A stretch of DNA of 7,734 nucleotides from UBA7185 sp964606855 (GCA_964606855.1 CAZSHM010000051.1:1-7734); one strand, 5' to 3'; shown: positions 1 to 7,594, counted from the stretch's first letter. Program-made: numbers and translations. Notes: a model not told the origin generated them from the letters alone.

Positions 1-47
1 CCTTCCGCTTAGGAGGCGGACGCTCTATCCTGCTGAGCTACAGAAAC
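1..47 (-). tRNA. tRNA-Arg (anticodon CCU), 3' part cut off by window edge
   Basis: Read on the minus strand, the first 47 bases of a tRNA are visible. They comprise a seven-base 5' acceptor strand (GTTTCTG), T8-A9, a D arm with GCTC/GAGC stem and the AGCAGGATA loop, and an anticodon stem TCCGC/GCGGA closing the seven-base loop CTCCTAA. The anticodon CCT lies at 11-13 and reads the AGG arginine codon. The variable loop, T arm and acceptor 3' strand lie beyond base 1, so acceptor pairing and an encoded CCA cannot be checked. It has its own likely promoter and is probably transcribed separately from the protein operon. Confidence 0.93.
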
Positions 48-68
48 ATCTTCAACAGCACTGGTATC

Positions 69-97
69 ATACTAACACAGTGTCAGAAAAAAAACAA
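69..97 (-). promoter_or_regulatory. Likely sigma-A type promoter of the tRNA-Arg gene
   Basis: On the minus strand a -35-like TTGTTT (97-92) is followed by a 17-base spacer and a -10-like TAGTAT (74-69), with a TGT extended -10 element just before it. Initiation would fall near 62, about 15 bases before the tRNA 5' end at 47. An overlapping TATGAT (71-66) is an alternative -10, but it then lacks a good -35 at normal spacing. The call rests on motif match and position only. Confidence 0.5.
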
Positions 98-235
98 GGA
101 AAAAGGAGAAACGCTTCTGCATTTTCCAGAGCGGGCTGTCACGCGCCGCACATTCCGGAGCAAAAATCGCATGGACAACTTGCAACAGAGCTTGCAATCG
201 TGCATTGAATCGCGATGGCCCGTCGCTCGTTTTTG

Positions 236-270
236 AAAAATTCCCCGGATGCACCGTGGTGCAGGCAGGG
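236..270 (-). terminator. Weak possible rho-independent terminator after mtaD
   Basis: On the minus strand, about 25 bases past the mtaD stop, TGCAC and GTGCA (263-250) form a five-base-pair stem with a CACG loop. A few more pairs are possible outside a two-by-two internal loop. A run of five T (240-236) follows, but about nine bases separate the stem from it. That spacing makes it a poor match to a classic intrinsic terminator. It is listed because this is where the operon would be expected to end and nothing better is present. Confidence 0.25.
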
Positions 271-287
271 ACAAGCGCAGTCCGCCT

Positions 288-1577
288 TCACAGCACCGCG
301 CGCGCGATGCGGGCCGACTCCGCCAGGATCTTCTCTGTATCCAGCGTCAGCATCTCACGATTTTTCATCAGAATTCGCCCGTTGACAATGCTCGTCTTGA
401 CATCGCTTCCCTGCGCGCTGTAGACCAAATCGGACACGGGATTGTTCCACGGGGCAAAATGCGGCTGATCGATGTCCAGCAGAATGAGATCGGCCTTCTT
501 GCCCACTTCCAGGGTGCCGATTTCCTGCGCCCAGCCCAGCGCGCGCGCCCCGTGGACGGTCGCCATCTGCAGTATGGCCTCCGCCGGAAACACCGTGGGA
601 TCCATGGCCGTCGCCTTCTGCACGAAGGAACAGATCGTCATCTCCTTGAACAGGTTGAGACTGTTGTTGCTGGAAGCCCCGTCAGTGCCGAGGGCGACGT
701 TCAACCCAGCCTTTTGATAGCGCGGCAGATCGGCTATCCCGCTGGCCAGTTTCAAATTGCTGGAGGGATTGTGGACAACGCTGACGTTGTGCGCCCGCAG
801 GATCTCCACATCCCCGTCGGTGAGATAGACACAGTGCGCCGCCAGGGTCGGCAGATCAAAAACGCCCAGATCACAGAAGTACTCTGCCGGCGTCTTGCCG
901 TATCCCTCACGGATCTGGCGCAGTTCATCCTGCGTTTCCGCCAGATGCACATGCAGACCCGTATGGCAGTCCCGCGCCGCCTGTACAATCTTTTCCAGAT
1001 AAGCGGGCGGGCAGGTGTACGGGCTGTGCGGGCCGAAGTAAACCCGGATCCGTCCTTCGGCGGTGTTGTGAAACTTCTCATAGAGCCGCACATTCTTCTC
1101 GATGTTCTTCCCCTCCGGGTCGGAGACGGCAATCAGTCCGCGGCTCAAATTTGCCCGCAGTCCCGACTCTGCGGTCACACGGGCCACCTCGTGCATGCTG
1201 TCGTACATATCGGCGAAGGTGGTCGTTCCGCTCCGGATCATCTCCAGCGCCGCCAGGCTTGTGCCCCAGTAAATGCAGGCATTGTCGAATCTGGCCTCCG
1301 CAGGCCAAATTTTCTCGTTCAGCCAAGACATCAGTTCCATGTCGTCCGCATAACTGCGCAGGAGCGTCATGGCGGCGTGGGTGTGCGCATTCACCAGTCC
1401 GGGCATCGCCAGCGTGTGCCGACCATCCAGAACCTCCGCGCCTGCCGACAGCGCTTCGGATACCTCGCCCAGCGCGGCGATGTGATCCCCCTCGATGAGA
1501 ATATCCCCCGCAAAAAGCGGGTCGCCCGTCATGGGCAGAATCTGTGTGTCCCGGATGAGAATTCTCTTGTCCTCCAT
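288..1577 (-). CDS. mtaD: 5'-methylthioadenosine / S-adenosylhomocysteine deaminase-like amidohydrolase
   Basis: This is a cytoplasmic metal-dependent amidohydrolase. Known MtaD enzymes deaminate S-adenosylhomocysteine and 5'-methylthioadenosine to inosyl products in S-adenosylmethionine recycling. The 429-residue length is normal. Numbered from the ATG at 1577, the visible active-site motifs are the HTH metal pair (H65, H67), the GPHSPYTC substrate loop (H184), HLAE (H211, E214), H248 in LAAHC, and the metal-binding D299 in GTDGASSNN. The small flanking beta domain, ending near the NGR motif at about 399-401, is also present. The start is ambiguous: GGAGG at 1592-1588 lies 10 bases before the ATG and 4 bases before a GTG at 1583 that overlaps the ftsY stop as GTGA. 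Either start indicates translational coupling to ftsY. Relatives deaminate other adenosine-like compounds such as 5'-deoxyadenosine or guanine, so the substrate is inferred. Confidence 0.9.
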   Translation of the reverse strand: MEDKRILIRDTQILPMTGDPLFAGDILIEGDHIAALGEVSEALSAGAEVLDGRHTLAMPGLVNAHTHAAMTLLRSYADDMELMSWLNEKIWPAEARFDNACIYWGTSLAALEMIRSGTTTFADMYDSMHEVARVTAESGLRANLSRGLIAVSDPEGKNIEKNVRLYEKFHNTAEGRIRVYFGPHSPYTCPPAYLEKIVQAARDCHTGLHVHLAETQDELRQIREGYGKTPAEYFCDLGVFDLPTLAAHCVYLTDGDVEILRAHNVSVVHNPSSNLKLASGIADLPRYQKAGLNVALGTDGASSNNSLNLFKEMTICSFVQKATAMDPTVFPAEAILQMATVHGARALGWAQEIGTLEVGKKADLILLDIDQPHFAPWNNPVSDLVYSAQGSDVKTSIVNGRILMKNREMLTLDTEKILAESARIARAVL

Positions 1578-1579
1578 GT

Positions 1580-2515
1580 TCACGCATCCTCCCCTGCCGT
1601 TCCGTCCTCTGCAAAGAGCGCCGCGCTGAATGCCTTCGCGTCGAAATACTCCAGCTGATCGATCTGTTCGCCCACGCCGATGAGTTTCACCGGCAGATCA
1701 AACTCCGCGCGGATTCCGATCACCACGCCGCCTTTCGCCGTCCCGTCCAGTTTGGTCAGGATGATGCCGGTGACACCCGTTGCCTCTCCGAAGATCTTCG
1801 CCTGGGAGATCGCGTTCTGCCCGGTGGTGGCGTCCAGAACCAGTAGGACTTCCCGCAGCGCGCCAGGGGCCTCCCGATCTATGACGCGGCGCATCTTGCT
1901 CAGCTCATGCATCAGATTGGACTTGTTCTGCAGCCGCCCCGCCGTGTCCACGATGAGCACATCACAGCCGCGCGATTTGGCGGCGGCGATGGAGTCAAAG
2001 ACCACCGCAGCAGGATCCGCGCCCTCTTGATGGCTGATGACGTCGCATCCGGCGCGCTGGCCCCACACTTTCAGCTGCTCGGCGGCTGCGGCGCGAAAGG
2101 TGTCGCCTGCGCCCAAAATCACCTTGTGCCCCTCCGATTTCAACAGGTAGGCCAGTTTTCCGATGCTGGTGGTCTTGCCCACGCCGTTGACCCCCACCAC
2201 CAAAAGGATGTTGAGTCCTTCGTCGGTCAGGTTCAGTGTGCCGCTCTCCTCGCCCAGGATCTCTGTGATCTCCTCCACGAGCGCCTGCCGCAACTGCTCG
2301 GCGTATTTCAGCTTATCGCGTTTTTCCCGCGCGCGCAGCCGCTCCACGAGCTGCACCGCGGTATCGACACCCACATCGCTCTGGATCAGGCGCTCCTCCA
2401 GCGTATCGTAGAGATCGTCGTCGATCTCCTTGCCGGTGAACGCGTCGAACACCTTCTCCACGAAGCCTTTCCTTGTTTTAGACAGGCTATCCGTCAACTT
2501 TGAAAACAGTCCCAT
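1580..2515 (-). CDS. ftsY: Signal recognition particle receptor FtsY
   Basis: FtsY is the membrane-associated GTPase that docks the SRP-ribosome complex at the Sec translocon. The 311-residue protein has an N-terminal amphipathic stretch (about 1-20) that probably contacts membrane lipid, then the helical N domain (about 20-95) and the G domain. Motifs are the P-loop GVNGVGKTT (108-116), GDTFRAAAAEQL (137-148), DTAGR (190-194), the LDATTGQNA segment (228-236), TKLDG (254-258) and the closing GVGE (281-284 region). It lacks the long acidic A domain of the E. coli protein, as is usual in Gram-positive bacteria. The start at 2515 has GGGGAGGG (2530-2523) with a 7-base spacer, and homology begins here. 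An in-frame extension to 2569 has neither. It lies 112 bases after smc, and its stop overlaps the possible GTG start of the amidohydrolase. Confidence 0.97.
   Translation of the reverse strand: MGLFSKLTDSLSKTRKGFVEKVFDAFTGKEIDDDLYDTLEERLIQSDVGVDTAVQLVERLRAREKRDKLKYAEQLRQALVEEITEILGEESGTLNLTDEGLNILLVVGVNGVGKTTSIGKLAYLLKSEGHKVILGAGDTFRAAAAEQLKVWGQRAGCDVISHQEGADPAAVVFDSIAAAKSRGCDVLIVDTAGRLQNKSNLMHELSKMRRVIDREAPGALREVLLVLDATTGQNAISQAKIFGEATGVTGIILTKLDGTAKGGVVIGIRAEFDLPVKLIGVGEQIDQLEYFDAKAFSAALFAEDGTAGEDA
1588..1595 (-). promoter_or_regulatory. Ribosome binding site deciding between two mtaD starts
   Basis: The minus strand reads AGGGGAGG inside the last codons of ftsY. The GGAGG core is 4 bases from the GTG at 1583, which is short, and 10 bases from the ATG at 1577, which is acceptable. 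This favours the ATG, but the GTG cannot be excluded. Its location inside ftsY fits coupled translation of the two genes. Confidence 0.7.
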
Positions 2516-2627
2516 CGACAAACCCTCCCCGCGTTCCACATGGCTTTCAGCGCACTGCCCGCGCCGCACCGTCCAAAGCCGAACCGCTCAAGTCCAGATC
2601 CGCGCCCGTTTCCGCCCAGACGTCCCC
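2516..2627. other. Untranslated spacer between smc and ftsY
   Basis: This is a GC-rich 112-base gap. I see no T-tract terminator and no -35/-10 pair on the minus strand, so read-through from smc to ftsY is expected. The only clear element is the strong GGGGAGGG ribosome binding site of ftsY at 2523-2530. Part of the gap is open in the ftsY frame up to 2569, but that extension has no ribosome binding site. Confidence 0.5.
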
Positions 2628-5600
2628 TCAACTGTAGTCGCTGAACTTCACCGACATCAGCCGCGACACACCCTTCTCCTCCATCGCCACGCCGTAGAGT
2701 GCATCGGCGGCCTCCATGGTGCCTTTGCGGTGCGTGATGAGGATGAACTGGGTTTTCTGGGCATACTGGCGAATGAACCCCGCGAAGCGCTCGATGTTCG
2801 CATCATCCAGCGCGGACTCGATTTCATCCAGAATACAGAAGGGGCTGGGCTTCACCGCGAGCAGCGAGAAGAGAAACGCGATGGCGGTCATCGCCCGCTC
2901 TCCTCCGGAGAGCAGGGTCAGAATCTGCTCCTTCTTTCCGGGCGGCTGTGCCACAATTTCGATCCCCGTCAGCAGATAGTCCTCCGGATCCGACAATTCC
3001 AGCCGTGCACGGCCCCCGCCGAACATCGCCCGGAAGACTTCGCTGAACTTGGCGTTGACTTCCTGATAGGTCTCCGCGAATTTCTGCGCCATGATCTTCT
3101 CCATCTCCTGCACGACCCGCTGCAAGGAATGCCGCGCTCTCTGCAGATCGTCCGTCTGCGCGCGCAGAAATTCCAGGCGCTGTACAAGCTGCGCGTATTC
3201 CTCGATGGCAGTGAAATTGATCTCGCCCAGACTCGCCAGCTCACCTTTCAACTGTTGTATGCGCTTCTGCGCCTGCTCCGGGTGCTCCACTGCCGCGGCG
3301 CGCGTCTGCGCCTCCTCGTAGGTACATCCGAAGTCCTGCGCCAGGCGTCTGCAGGCACTCGCGAGGTTGTCCCGCAGCTGGTTCAGGCGCAGTTCCAGCC
3401 GATAGTTCTCCTCCCGCAGCGTTTCCGCTTCACGCCGCAGCGCCTGTACCTGATCTTCCAGCGCGCCGGCGCGCGTCTCGTCCTCCAGCTGCTGCGCCCG
3501 CGCTGCCTCCAGCTGCGCGTTCTGCGCGGCAAGTTCCGCCTGCTCCCGCTCGCTTTCCGCGCGGTTCCCCGTGATAGACTGCCGGTACTGCTCCATCTGC
3601 GCCGTCAGCACCGCACACGCCTCCGCCTTCTGCTCCGCATTCTGCGCGACTTGCCGCAGCCGCGCTTCCTCCGATGCCGACTGCCGCCGCAGAAGTTCCC
3701 AGCGCTCCCGGGCCGCAGCCAACGCGATCTGATTCTGATTGTACTGCTCCTGCCGCGCCCGCTGCTCCTGCAGCAGCGCCTCCGTTCGATCGCGCCGCGA
3801 TGTCTCCTGCGCGGCAAGCGACTCCGCCTCCGCAGATAGTTCCGCCTCCAGCGCCTCCTCCCGGGCAAGTTCTGCCTGCCGCGCTTGCCGCCGCGCCGCG
3901 AGATTTTCCTGCTCGAACGCTGCCAGCGCAAGTTCGTCCTCCAGGCGTTTCTCCTCCCGCTTCTCCTGCGCGAGCGCTTCCTCCAGCCGTGCCGCCTCGC
4001 GGATCAGCGATGCATCGCCCCCGTGCAGCTGCGCCAGGGCATCCTTCTGCAGTCCGGTCTCGGCATAATACTGATCCAGATCCAGTTTCTCCGCATCCAT
4101 CCGCGCAGCGAGCGCCGCTGTCTCCCTCCGCAGGTCTGCGATCTGCCGCCTGCGCGCCAGGAACCCGCCGCGATCCTTCTCGTGCTCCCCGCCGGTCAGT
4201 GCCCCGCCCGGCGCGACCACTTCCCCCGCCAGCGTTACCAGGCGGCTCCGGAAACCGCGCTTCTTGCCGAGCTCGACCGCAGAAGCCAGATCGCGCACGA
4301 TCCACACGCGGCCCAGCAGATGCAACAGGATCTTTTCGTAGCGCGCATCAAACTCTACCAGATCCACCGCCAGGCCCAGCACGGAGTCCTCCCCGGAAAG
4401 GTCGTCCGCCGCCCGCTCCCCGCGAATCGTGTTCAGGGGCAGAAACGTAGCGCGGCCCTTCCGGTTCTTTTTCAGATAGGCGATGGCGGCCTGGGCATCT
4501 GCGTCCGATTCCGTGACCAGATTCTGCAAGCTGGGACCCATCGCCGTCTCCACGGCTTTCTCCAACTCCTGCGGAACCGTGATCAGCTGGCTGACTGTGC
4601 CGAGAATGCCGGAGAGCTTTCCCCGCTTTTTTTGCTCCAGCACCGAGCGCACCCCGTACGGATAGCCCTCTCCGCTCTCCTCCAGTTGCTCCAGTGCCTT
4701 CGCATGGGAGCTTTTTTCCTGCCAGAGCGTCTGCGTATCCTGCAGCTTCTGCCGCAGCAAAACCTGCTGCCGTTTGCGCGCCTCGATCTCCTGCTCCAGG
4801 GCGGCGACCTCCCCCGCATGACGCGCCTGCGCCGCCTGCTGCGATTCCAGCGCCTGCTCCAGCTCCTCTCTGCGCCGCTTTTGCCGCGCGATCTGATCGC
4901 TCAGCGTCTGCACCTGCTGCTCCCCGCGCCGCTGCTCCCGGTCACCGCCCTGTTCTTCCTGCCGCAGACGCTGCAGCGTGTTGTGATTGTGCGCCTGCGC
5001 CTGCATATTGGCAAAGATGGCATTTTTTTGCCGCTCTTCCATCCTTTCGAGTTCTCCAAGTTGCTGCGACAGTTCCGCCAGCGCCGCCTCGTGCGCCCGA
5101 GCCTCCGCGGACTGCCGCTCCAGCACCTGTTCCGCCGCCTCGGTCTCACTGCGCCCGCGCTCCGCCTCCCCGGAGAGTTGGTTCTGCTCCCGGATAAGCT
5201 GCTCCAGCTCCGCACGCAGCCGCTCCAGCTGCTCTCCCGTGTGCTGCAGAATTTGTTCGTCGGCGCGGATCTCGTTGGCGCGCCGTTCCAGCCGGCTCTG
5301 CAGCTCATAAAACGCCTGCTGTCTCGCCTGGTACGCCTCCGACGCCTGCTGCAGCTGCAGCCGCAGGCTGGACAGGTTCGCCTCCTCGAGGGAGAGAGTT
5401 GCCGATTGCCGCGCCAACTGATCCTCAAGGCGCGTTTTCTCCTCCGCCCTCTGTCTCTCCTGTTCCTGCTGCCGTCCGATCTCCCGAACCTCCAGCGAGA
5501 TCTGAAGACGATCCAACTCCTCCTTGCCCCGCTTGTAAGCGCGCGCCTTCTCCGCCTGCTCCCCCAAAGGGCCTTCCCGCTCACGCAGCTCGCCGAGGAT

Positions 5601-6179
5601 ATCCTCAATCCGCACCAAGCTCTCCTCTGCATCCCGAAGTTTGCGCTCCGCCTCGCGCTTGCGGTACTTATACTTGATGATGCCGGCCGCCTCCTCGATC
5701 AGCCCCCGGCGGTCCTCCGGTTTCAGCGAGAGAATCTCATCCACCTTCCCCTGGCCGATGATGGAAAATCCCTCGCGCCCCAGGCCCGTATCCATAAACA
5801 GTTCCTGGATATCCCGCAGCCGGCTGGGCACTCTGTTGATCTGATATTCGCTTTCCCCGGAGCGGTAGAGCCGGCGTGAGACGGTGATCTCATCGTAGTC
5901 CAGATCAAAAACGCGCGCGCTGTTATCCAGCGTCAGCGACACCTGCGCCATCCCCAAGGCGCGCCGATCGTCGCTGCCCGCGAAGATCACGTCCTCCATG
6001 CGGCTGCCGCGCAGGTTTTTGACACTCTGTTCCCCCAGCACCCAGCGTATGCTGTCCACGACATTGGACTTCCCACTGCCATTAGGCCCTACTATGGCCG
6101 TAATTCCACTGGGAAATTCAAATTCCACTTTATCCGCAAAGGACTTGAAGCCCTGTATCTCCAAGCGTTTCAAGTACAT
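2628..6179 (-). CDS. smc: Chromosome segregation / condensation protein SMC
   Basis: SMC is the ATPase that, with ScpA and ScpB (not in this window), loads on DNA, extrudes loops and helps separate replicated chromosomes. The 1183-residue protein is complete and close to the length of B. subtilis SMC. The N-terminal head has Walker A GPNGSGKSN (31-39) and the Q-loop region IGQGKVDEIL (141-150). A first coiled coil runs from about 170 to 500. The hinge (about 505-665) carries the APGGALTGG motif near its end (656-664). The returning coil spans about 670-1030. The C-terminal head has signature LSGGERA (1090-1096), Walker B FCILDE (1114-1119, D1118, E1119) and the ITHRKGTME segment. The coils are rich in Gln, Arg, Glu and Ala and poor in Lys, as expected at this base composition. 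AGAGGA at 6190-6185 lies 5 bases before the ATG. It follows rnc by 51 bases, the standard Firmicutes order. Confidence 0.98.
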   Translation of the reverse strand: MYLKRLEIQGFKSFADKVEFEFPSGITAIVGPNGSGKSNVVDSIRWVLGEQSVKNLRGSRMEDVIFAGSDDRRALGMAQVSLTLDNSARVFDLDYDEITVSRRLYRSGESEYQINRVPSRLRDIQELFMDTGLGREGFSIIGQGKVDEILSLKPEDRRGLIEEAAGIIKYKYRKREAERKLRDAEESLVRIEDILGELREREGPLGEQAEKARAYKRGKEELDRLQISLEVREIGRQQEQERQRAEEKTRLEDQLARQSATLSLEEANLSSLRLQLQQASEAYQARQQAFYELQSRLERRANEIRADEQILQHTGEQLERLRAELEQLIREQNQLSGEAERGRSETEAAEQVLERQSAEARAHEAALAELSQQLGELERMEERQKNAIFANMQAQAHNHNTLQRLRQEEQGGDREQRRGEQQVQTLSDQIARQKRRREELEQALESQQAAQARHAGEVAALEQEIEARKRQQVLLRQKLQDTQTLWQEKSSHAKALEQLEESGEGYPYGVRSVLEQKKRGKLSGILGTVSQLITVPQELEKAVETAMGPSLQNLVTESDADAQAAIAYLKKNRKGRATFLPLNTIRGERAADDLSGEDSVLGLAVDLVEFDARYEKILLHLLGRVWIVRDLASAVELGKKRGFRSRLVTLAGEVVAPGGALTGGEHEKDRGGFLARRRQIADLRRETAALAARMDAEKLDLDQYYAETGLQKDALAQLHGGDASLIREAARLEEALAQEKREEKRLEDELALAAFEQENLAARRQARQAELAREEALEAELSAEAESLAAQETSRRDRTEALLQEQRARQEQYNQNQIALAAARERWELLRRQSASEEARLRQVAQNAEQKAEACAVLTAQMEQYRQSITGNRAESEREQAELAAQNAQLEAARAQQLEDETRAGALEDQVQALRREAETLREENYRLELRLNQLRDNLASACRRLAQDFGCTYEEAQTRAAAVEHPEQAQKRIQQLKGELASLGEINFTAIEEYAQLVQRLEFLRAQTDDLQRARHSLQRVVQEMEKIMAQKFAETYQEVNAKFSEVFRAMFGGGRARLELSDPEDYLLTGIEIVAQPPGKKEQILTLLSGGERAMTAIAFLFSLLAVKPSPFCILDEIESALDDANIERFAGFIRQYAQKTQFILITHRKGTMEAADALYGVAMEEKGVSRLMSVKFSDYS

Positions 6180-6230
6180 GGCGTTCCTCTCTCTCCGGCC
6201 TTCCCGCGCACATATGCCCGCAGCGCGCCA

Positions 6231-6944
6231 TTAGCGCTCAATCAACCCGAGCTGCACCAGCGCGCGGCAGGCCGCGTTCTGCTCCGCCTCTTTTTTTGTC
6301 TTGCCGCGCCCCACCGCTTGAGACACGCCGTTGATCTGCACCACAGCGGTAAACTCCTTTGCGTGGTCCGGTCCCTCCTCGCCAATGATCGAGTAGCTGA
6401 CAGAGTCCTCGCGCCGGCGCTGCACAAACTCCTGCAGCTGCGTTTTATAATCCCCGTAGTGTCCCTTGCGCACCTGTTCCAGCTCCGGCTGCAGATGATC
6501 CAGCACCAGCGGCCGCACGGCGTCGATCCCCAGTTCCAGATAAATCGCCCCGACCATGGCTTCCCAGGCATCCGCCAGGTTGGAGGGGCGGCTGGCGCCG
6601 CCGCAGCTCCGCTCCCCCTTGCCGATGAGCAGATACTCGCCCAAGTTCACACGCCGCGCCGCATTCGCGAGACTGCCCTCGCACACCAGCGCCGCGCGCA
6701 TCTTTGTCAGCTCACCCTCCGGCTTCTCCGGAAAGCGCTCGAAGAGATACTGTCCCACCACCAGGTTGACAACCGCGTCGCCCAAAAACTCCAGGCGCTG
6801 GTTGTTGACCGCCTCGCTCCCTTCCCGTTCCAGAATAAAAGACGGGTGGGTCAGCGCCGCGCTCAGAAGATCCAGGCGATCCAACTTCAGCTGCAGCCGC
6901 TCCAGCAGCTGCTGCAAGTGCAATGCGCGTTTCTGTGGAATCAT
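6231..6944 (-). CDS. rnc: Ribonuclease III
   Basis: RNase III is the cytoplasmic double-strand-specific endoribonuclease that releases rRNA precursors and processes structured RNAs. The 237-residue protein has the usual length. The nuclease domain (about 8-160) carries the signature RLEFLGDAV (50-58) with E52 and D56, and LADAWEAMVGAIY (123-135) with D125 and E128. These match the four essential acidic residues of the family. The double-strand RNA-binding domain (about 166-235) begins DYKTQLQEF and ends with the KTKKEAEQNAA helix. The residue aligned with E. coli Glu38 is Gln49, outside the essential set. The start at 6944 follows AAAGAGG with a 6-base spacer, and homology begins here. The frame stays open to 7133 but would overlap the upstream gene, so I reject the longer form. 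The 143-base leader may fold, and the enzyme is known to regulate its own leader in other bacteria. Confidence 0.97.
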   Translation of the reverse strand: MIPQKRALHLQQLLERLQLKLDRLDLLSAALTHPSFILEREGSEAVNNQRLEFLGDAVVNLVVGQYLFERFPEKPEGELTKMRAALVCEGSLANAARRVNLGEYLLIGKGERSCGGASRPSNLADAWEAMVGAIYLELGIDAVRPLVLDHLQPELEQVRKGHYGDYKTQLQEFVQRRREDSVSYSIIGEEGPDHAKEFTAVVQINGVSQAVGRGKTKKEAEQNAACRALVQLGLIER

Positions 6945-6993
6945 ACCATACCTCTTTTCTATTTTTTCTATATTTGCTGCCGCCCCGCCCGAA

Positions 6994-7083
6994 ACCGGTA
7001 TGGCCGCGCCGCAAGGCCACGGCCGGAGCAGCTCTCGGATTCGATTTTTCAACAGCATCTTCCGTGTTTGGCCGGGCACCGGT
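6994..7083 (-). promoter_or_regulatory. Possible folded RNA leader upstream of rnc
   Basis: In the 143-base gap before rnc, the self-complementary ACCGGT occurs at 6994-6999 and 7078-7083, and GGCC occurs just inside each copy (7002-7005 and 7070-7073). The arms can therefore pair as six plus four base pairs around a small internal loop. A local hairpin at 7002-7024, with a seven-base-pair stem, uses one of the same GGCC blocks and so competes with the long stem. Neither is followed by a T run, so this does not look like a terminator. No good promoter was seen in the gap. Folding is inferred by eye and could be a by-product of high GC content. Confidence 0.3.
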
Positions 7084-7087
7084 CCTC

Positions 7088-7594
7088 TCAGAGATGCGTC
7101 AGAATCCAGGGCAGCCCATAGGAGATAAAACACATGATCACCGTTGCCATGGCCATCCCCAACACCAGTGGCGGCGTGGCTCTCTTAATGCTGATATTGA
7201 GCATCGAGGCGATCAGGGCGCCGGTCCAGACTCCCGTGCCCGGAAGCGGAATGCCCACGAAGATCAGAAGGCCCCAGAATTCGTAGCGCCGGATGCGGTC
7301 ACTCTTGCCCATGGCCCTGGCCTCCAGGCGCTCCACCATGGGGCGGAACAGTTTCGTCCGCTTGAGCCAGTTAAAGATGGGGCGGATGAACAGGAGAATG
7401 AAAGGGATGGGAATCACATTTCCCACAAAGCAGATGCATACCGCCTTCAGCAGAGGAATGTTCAGCAGCGAGGCGGCAATCAGCCCGCCGCGCAACTCCA
7501 GAATCGGCATCATGGAGAGTATGAAAATGATCAATTCTCCCGGCAGCCAATCCGGGCAGAGTGCCATAAAACTGTCAACCAGCGATTCCACCAT
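7088..7594 (-). CDS. Small multi-drug export family membrane protein (COG2426 / PF06695)
   Basis: This is a 168-residue integral membrane protein with three to five likely hydrophobic segments (about 18-42, 47-72, 106-130 and 140-163), separated by a basic loop (about 74-104). Conserved-looking family motifs are MPILELRGGLIAAS (29-42), GNVIPIPFILL (58-68) and GIPLPGTGVWTGALIA (114-129). The family name derives from an early drug-export annotation, and the real substrate is not established. The acidic/RGG and PxPGTG patterns recall the re-entrant loops of DedA-type lipid transporters, but that link is my inference. The start at 7594 has AAAGAGG about 8 bases upstream. It is the first gene after the clear promoter and lies 143 bases before rnc, where B. 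subtilis has acpP. No signal peptide separate from the first membrane helix is apparent. Confidence 0.85.
   Translation of the reverse strand: MVESLVDSFMALCPDWLPGELIIFILSMMPILELRGGLIAASLLNIPLLKAVCICFVGNVIPIPFILLFIRPIFNWLKRTKLFRPMVERLEARAMGKSDRIRRYEFWGLLIFVGIPLPGTGVWTGALIASMLNISIKRATPPLVLGMAMATVIMCFISYGLPWILTHL

Larger units (their letters stand above)
48..287. other. Non-coding stretch between mtaD and tRNA-Arg
   Basis: These 240 bases hold no convincing gene. Short open frames here lack a ribosome binding site and recognisable protein character. The low-coordinate end carries the tRNA promoter and an eight-base A run (87-94) that is part of it. The high-coordinate end carries the weak terminator candidate. 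In between, the self-complementary hexamer TTGCAA occurs twice (180-185 and 192-197), six bases apart, which could form a small weak hairpin or be chance. No riboswitch or small RNA could be recognised. Confidence 0.6.

Noticed and set aside
249..1658. Plus-strand open frame of 469 codons opposite mtaD
   Set aside because: It is antisense to a complete amidohydrolase with all catalytic motifs, is rich in His, Arg and Gln, has no ribosome binding site, and runs past the opposite gene's end into ftsY.
2516..2569. N-terminal extension of ftsY by 18 codons
   Set aside because: The ATG at 2515 has a near-perfect ribosome binding site at 7 bases, and MGLFSKL is a typical FtsY beginning. The extension has neither.
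2430..3839. Plus-strand open frame of 469 codons across the ftsY-smc junction
   Set aside because: It is antisense to two well-identified genes, has low-complexity Arg/Leu composition and shows no recognisable motif.
3430..4305. Minus-strand open frame of 291 codons within smc in another frame
   Set aside because: Its Gly/Ala/Arg repeat-like translation is what a frame-shifted reading of Glu/Gln/Ala coiled-coil codons gives. The smc frame is continuous and complete.
3400..5500. Repeated CTGCTCC/CTGCGC-like words suggesting a DNA repeat array
   Set aside because: They reflect recurrent Gln, Glu, Arg and Ala codons in the smc coiled coils and have no fixed period. They are neither CRISPR nor tandem repeats.
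3885..5879. Plus-strand open frame of 664 codons opposite smc
   Set aside because: It lies fully antisense to the smc coiled coil. Its translation is a Leu/Arg/Gln/Pro-rich shadow with no domain character, and a GC-rich gene with biased codons gives such long antisense frames.
6318..7121. Plus-strand open frame of 267 codons opposite rnc
   Set aside because: It is antisense to RNase III with intact catalytic residues, and its translation is a compositional shadow.
6945..7133. N-terminal extension of rnc by 63 codons
   Set aside because: RNase III homology begins at the 6944 start, which has a good ribosome binding site. The extension would overlap the end of the upstream membrane protein gene.
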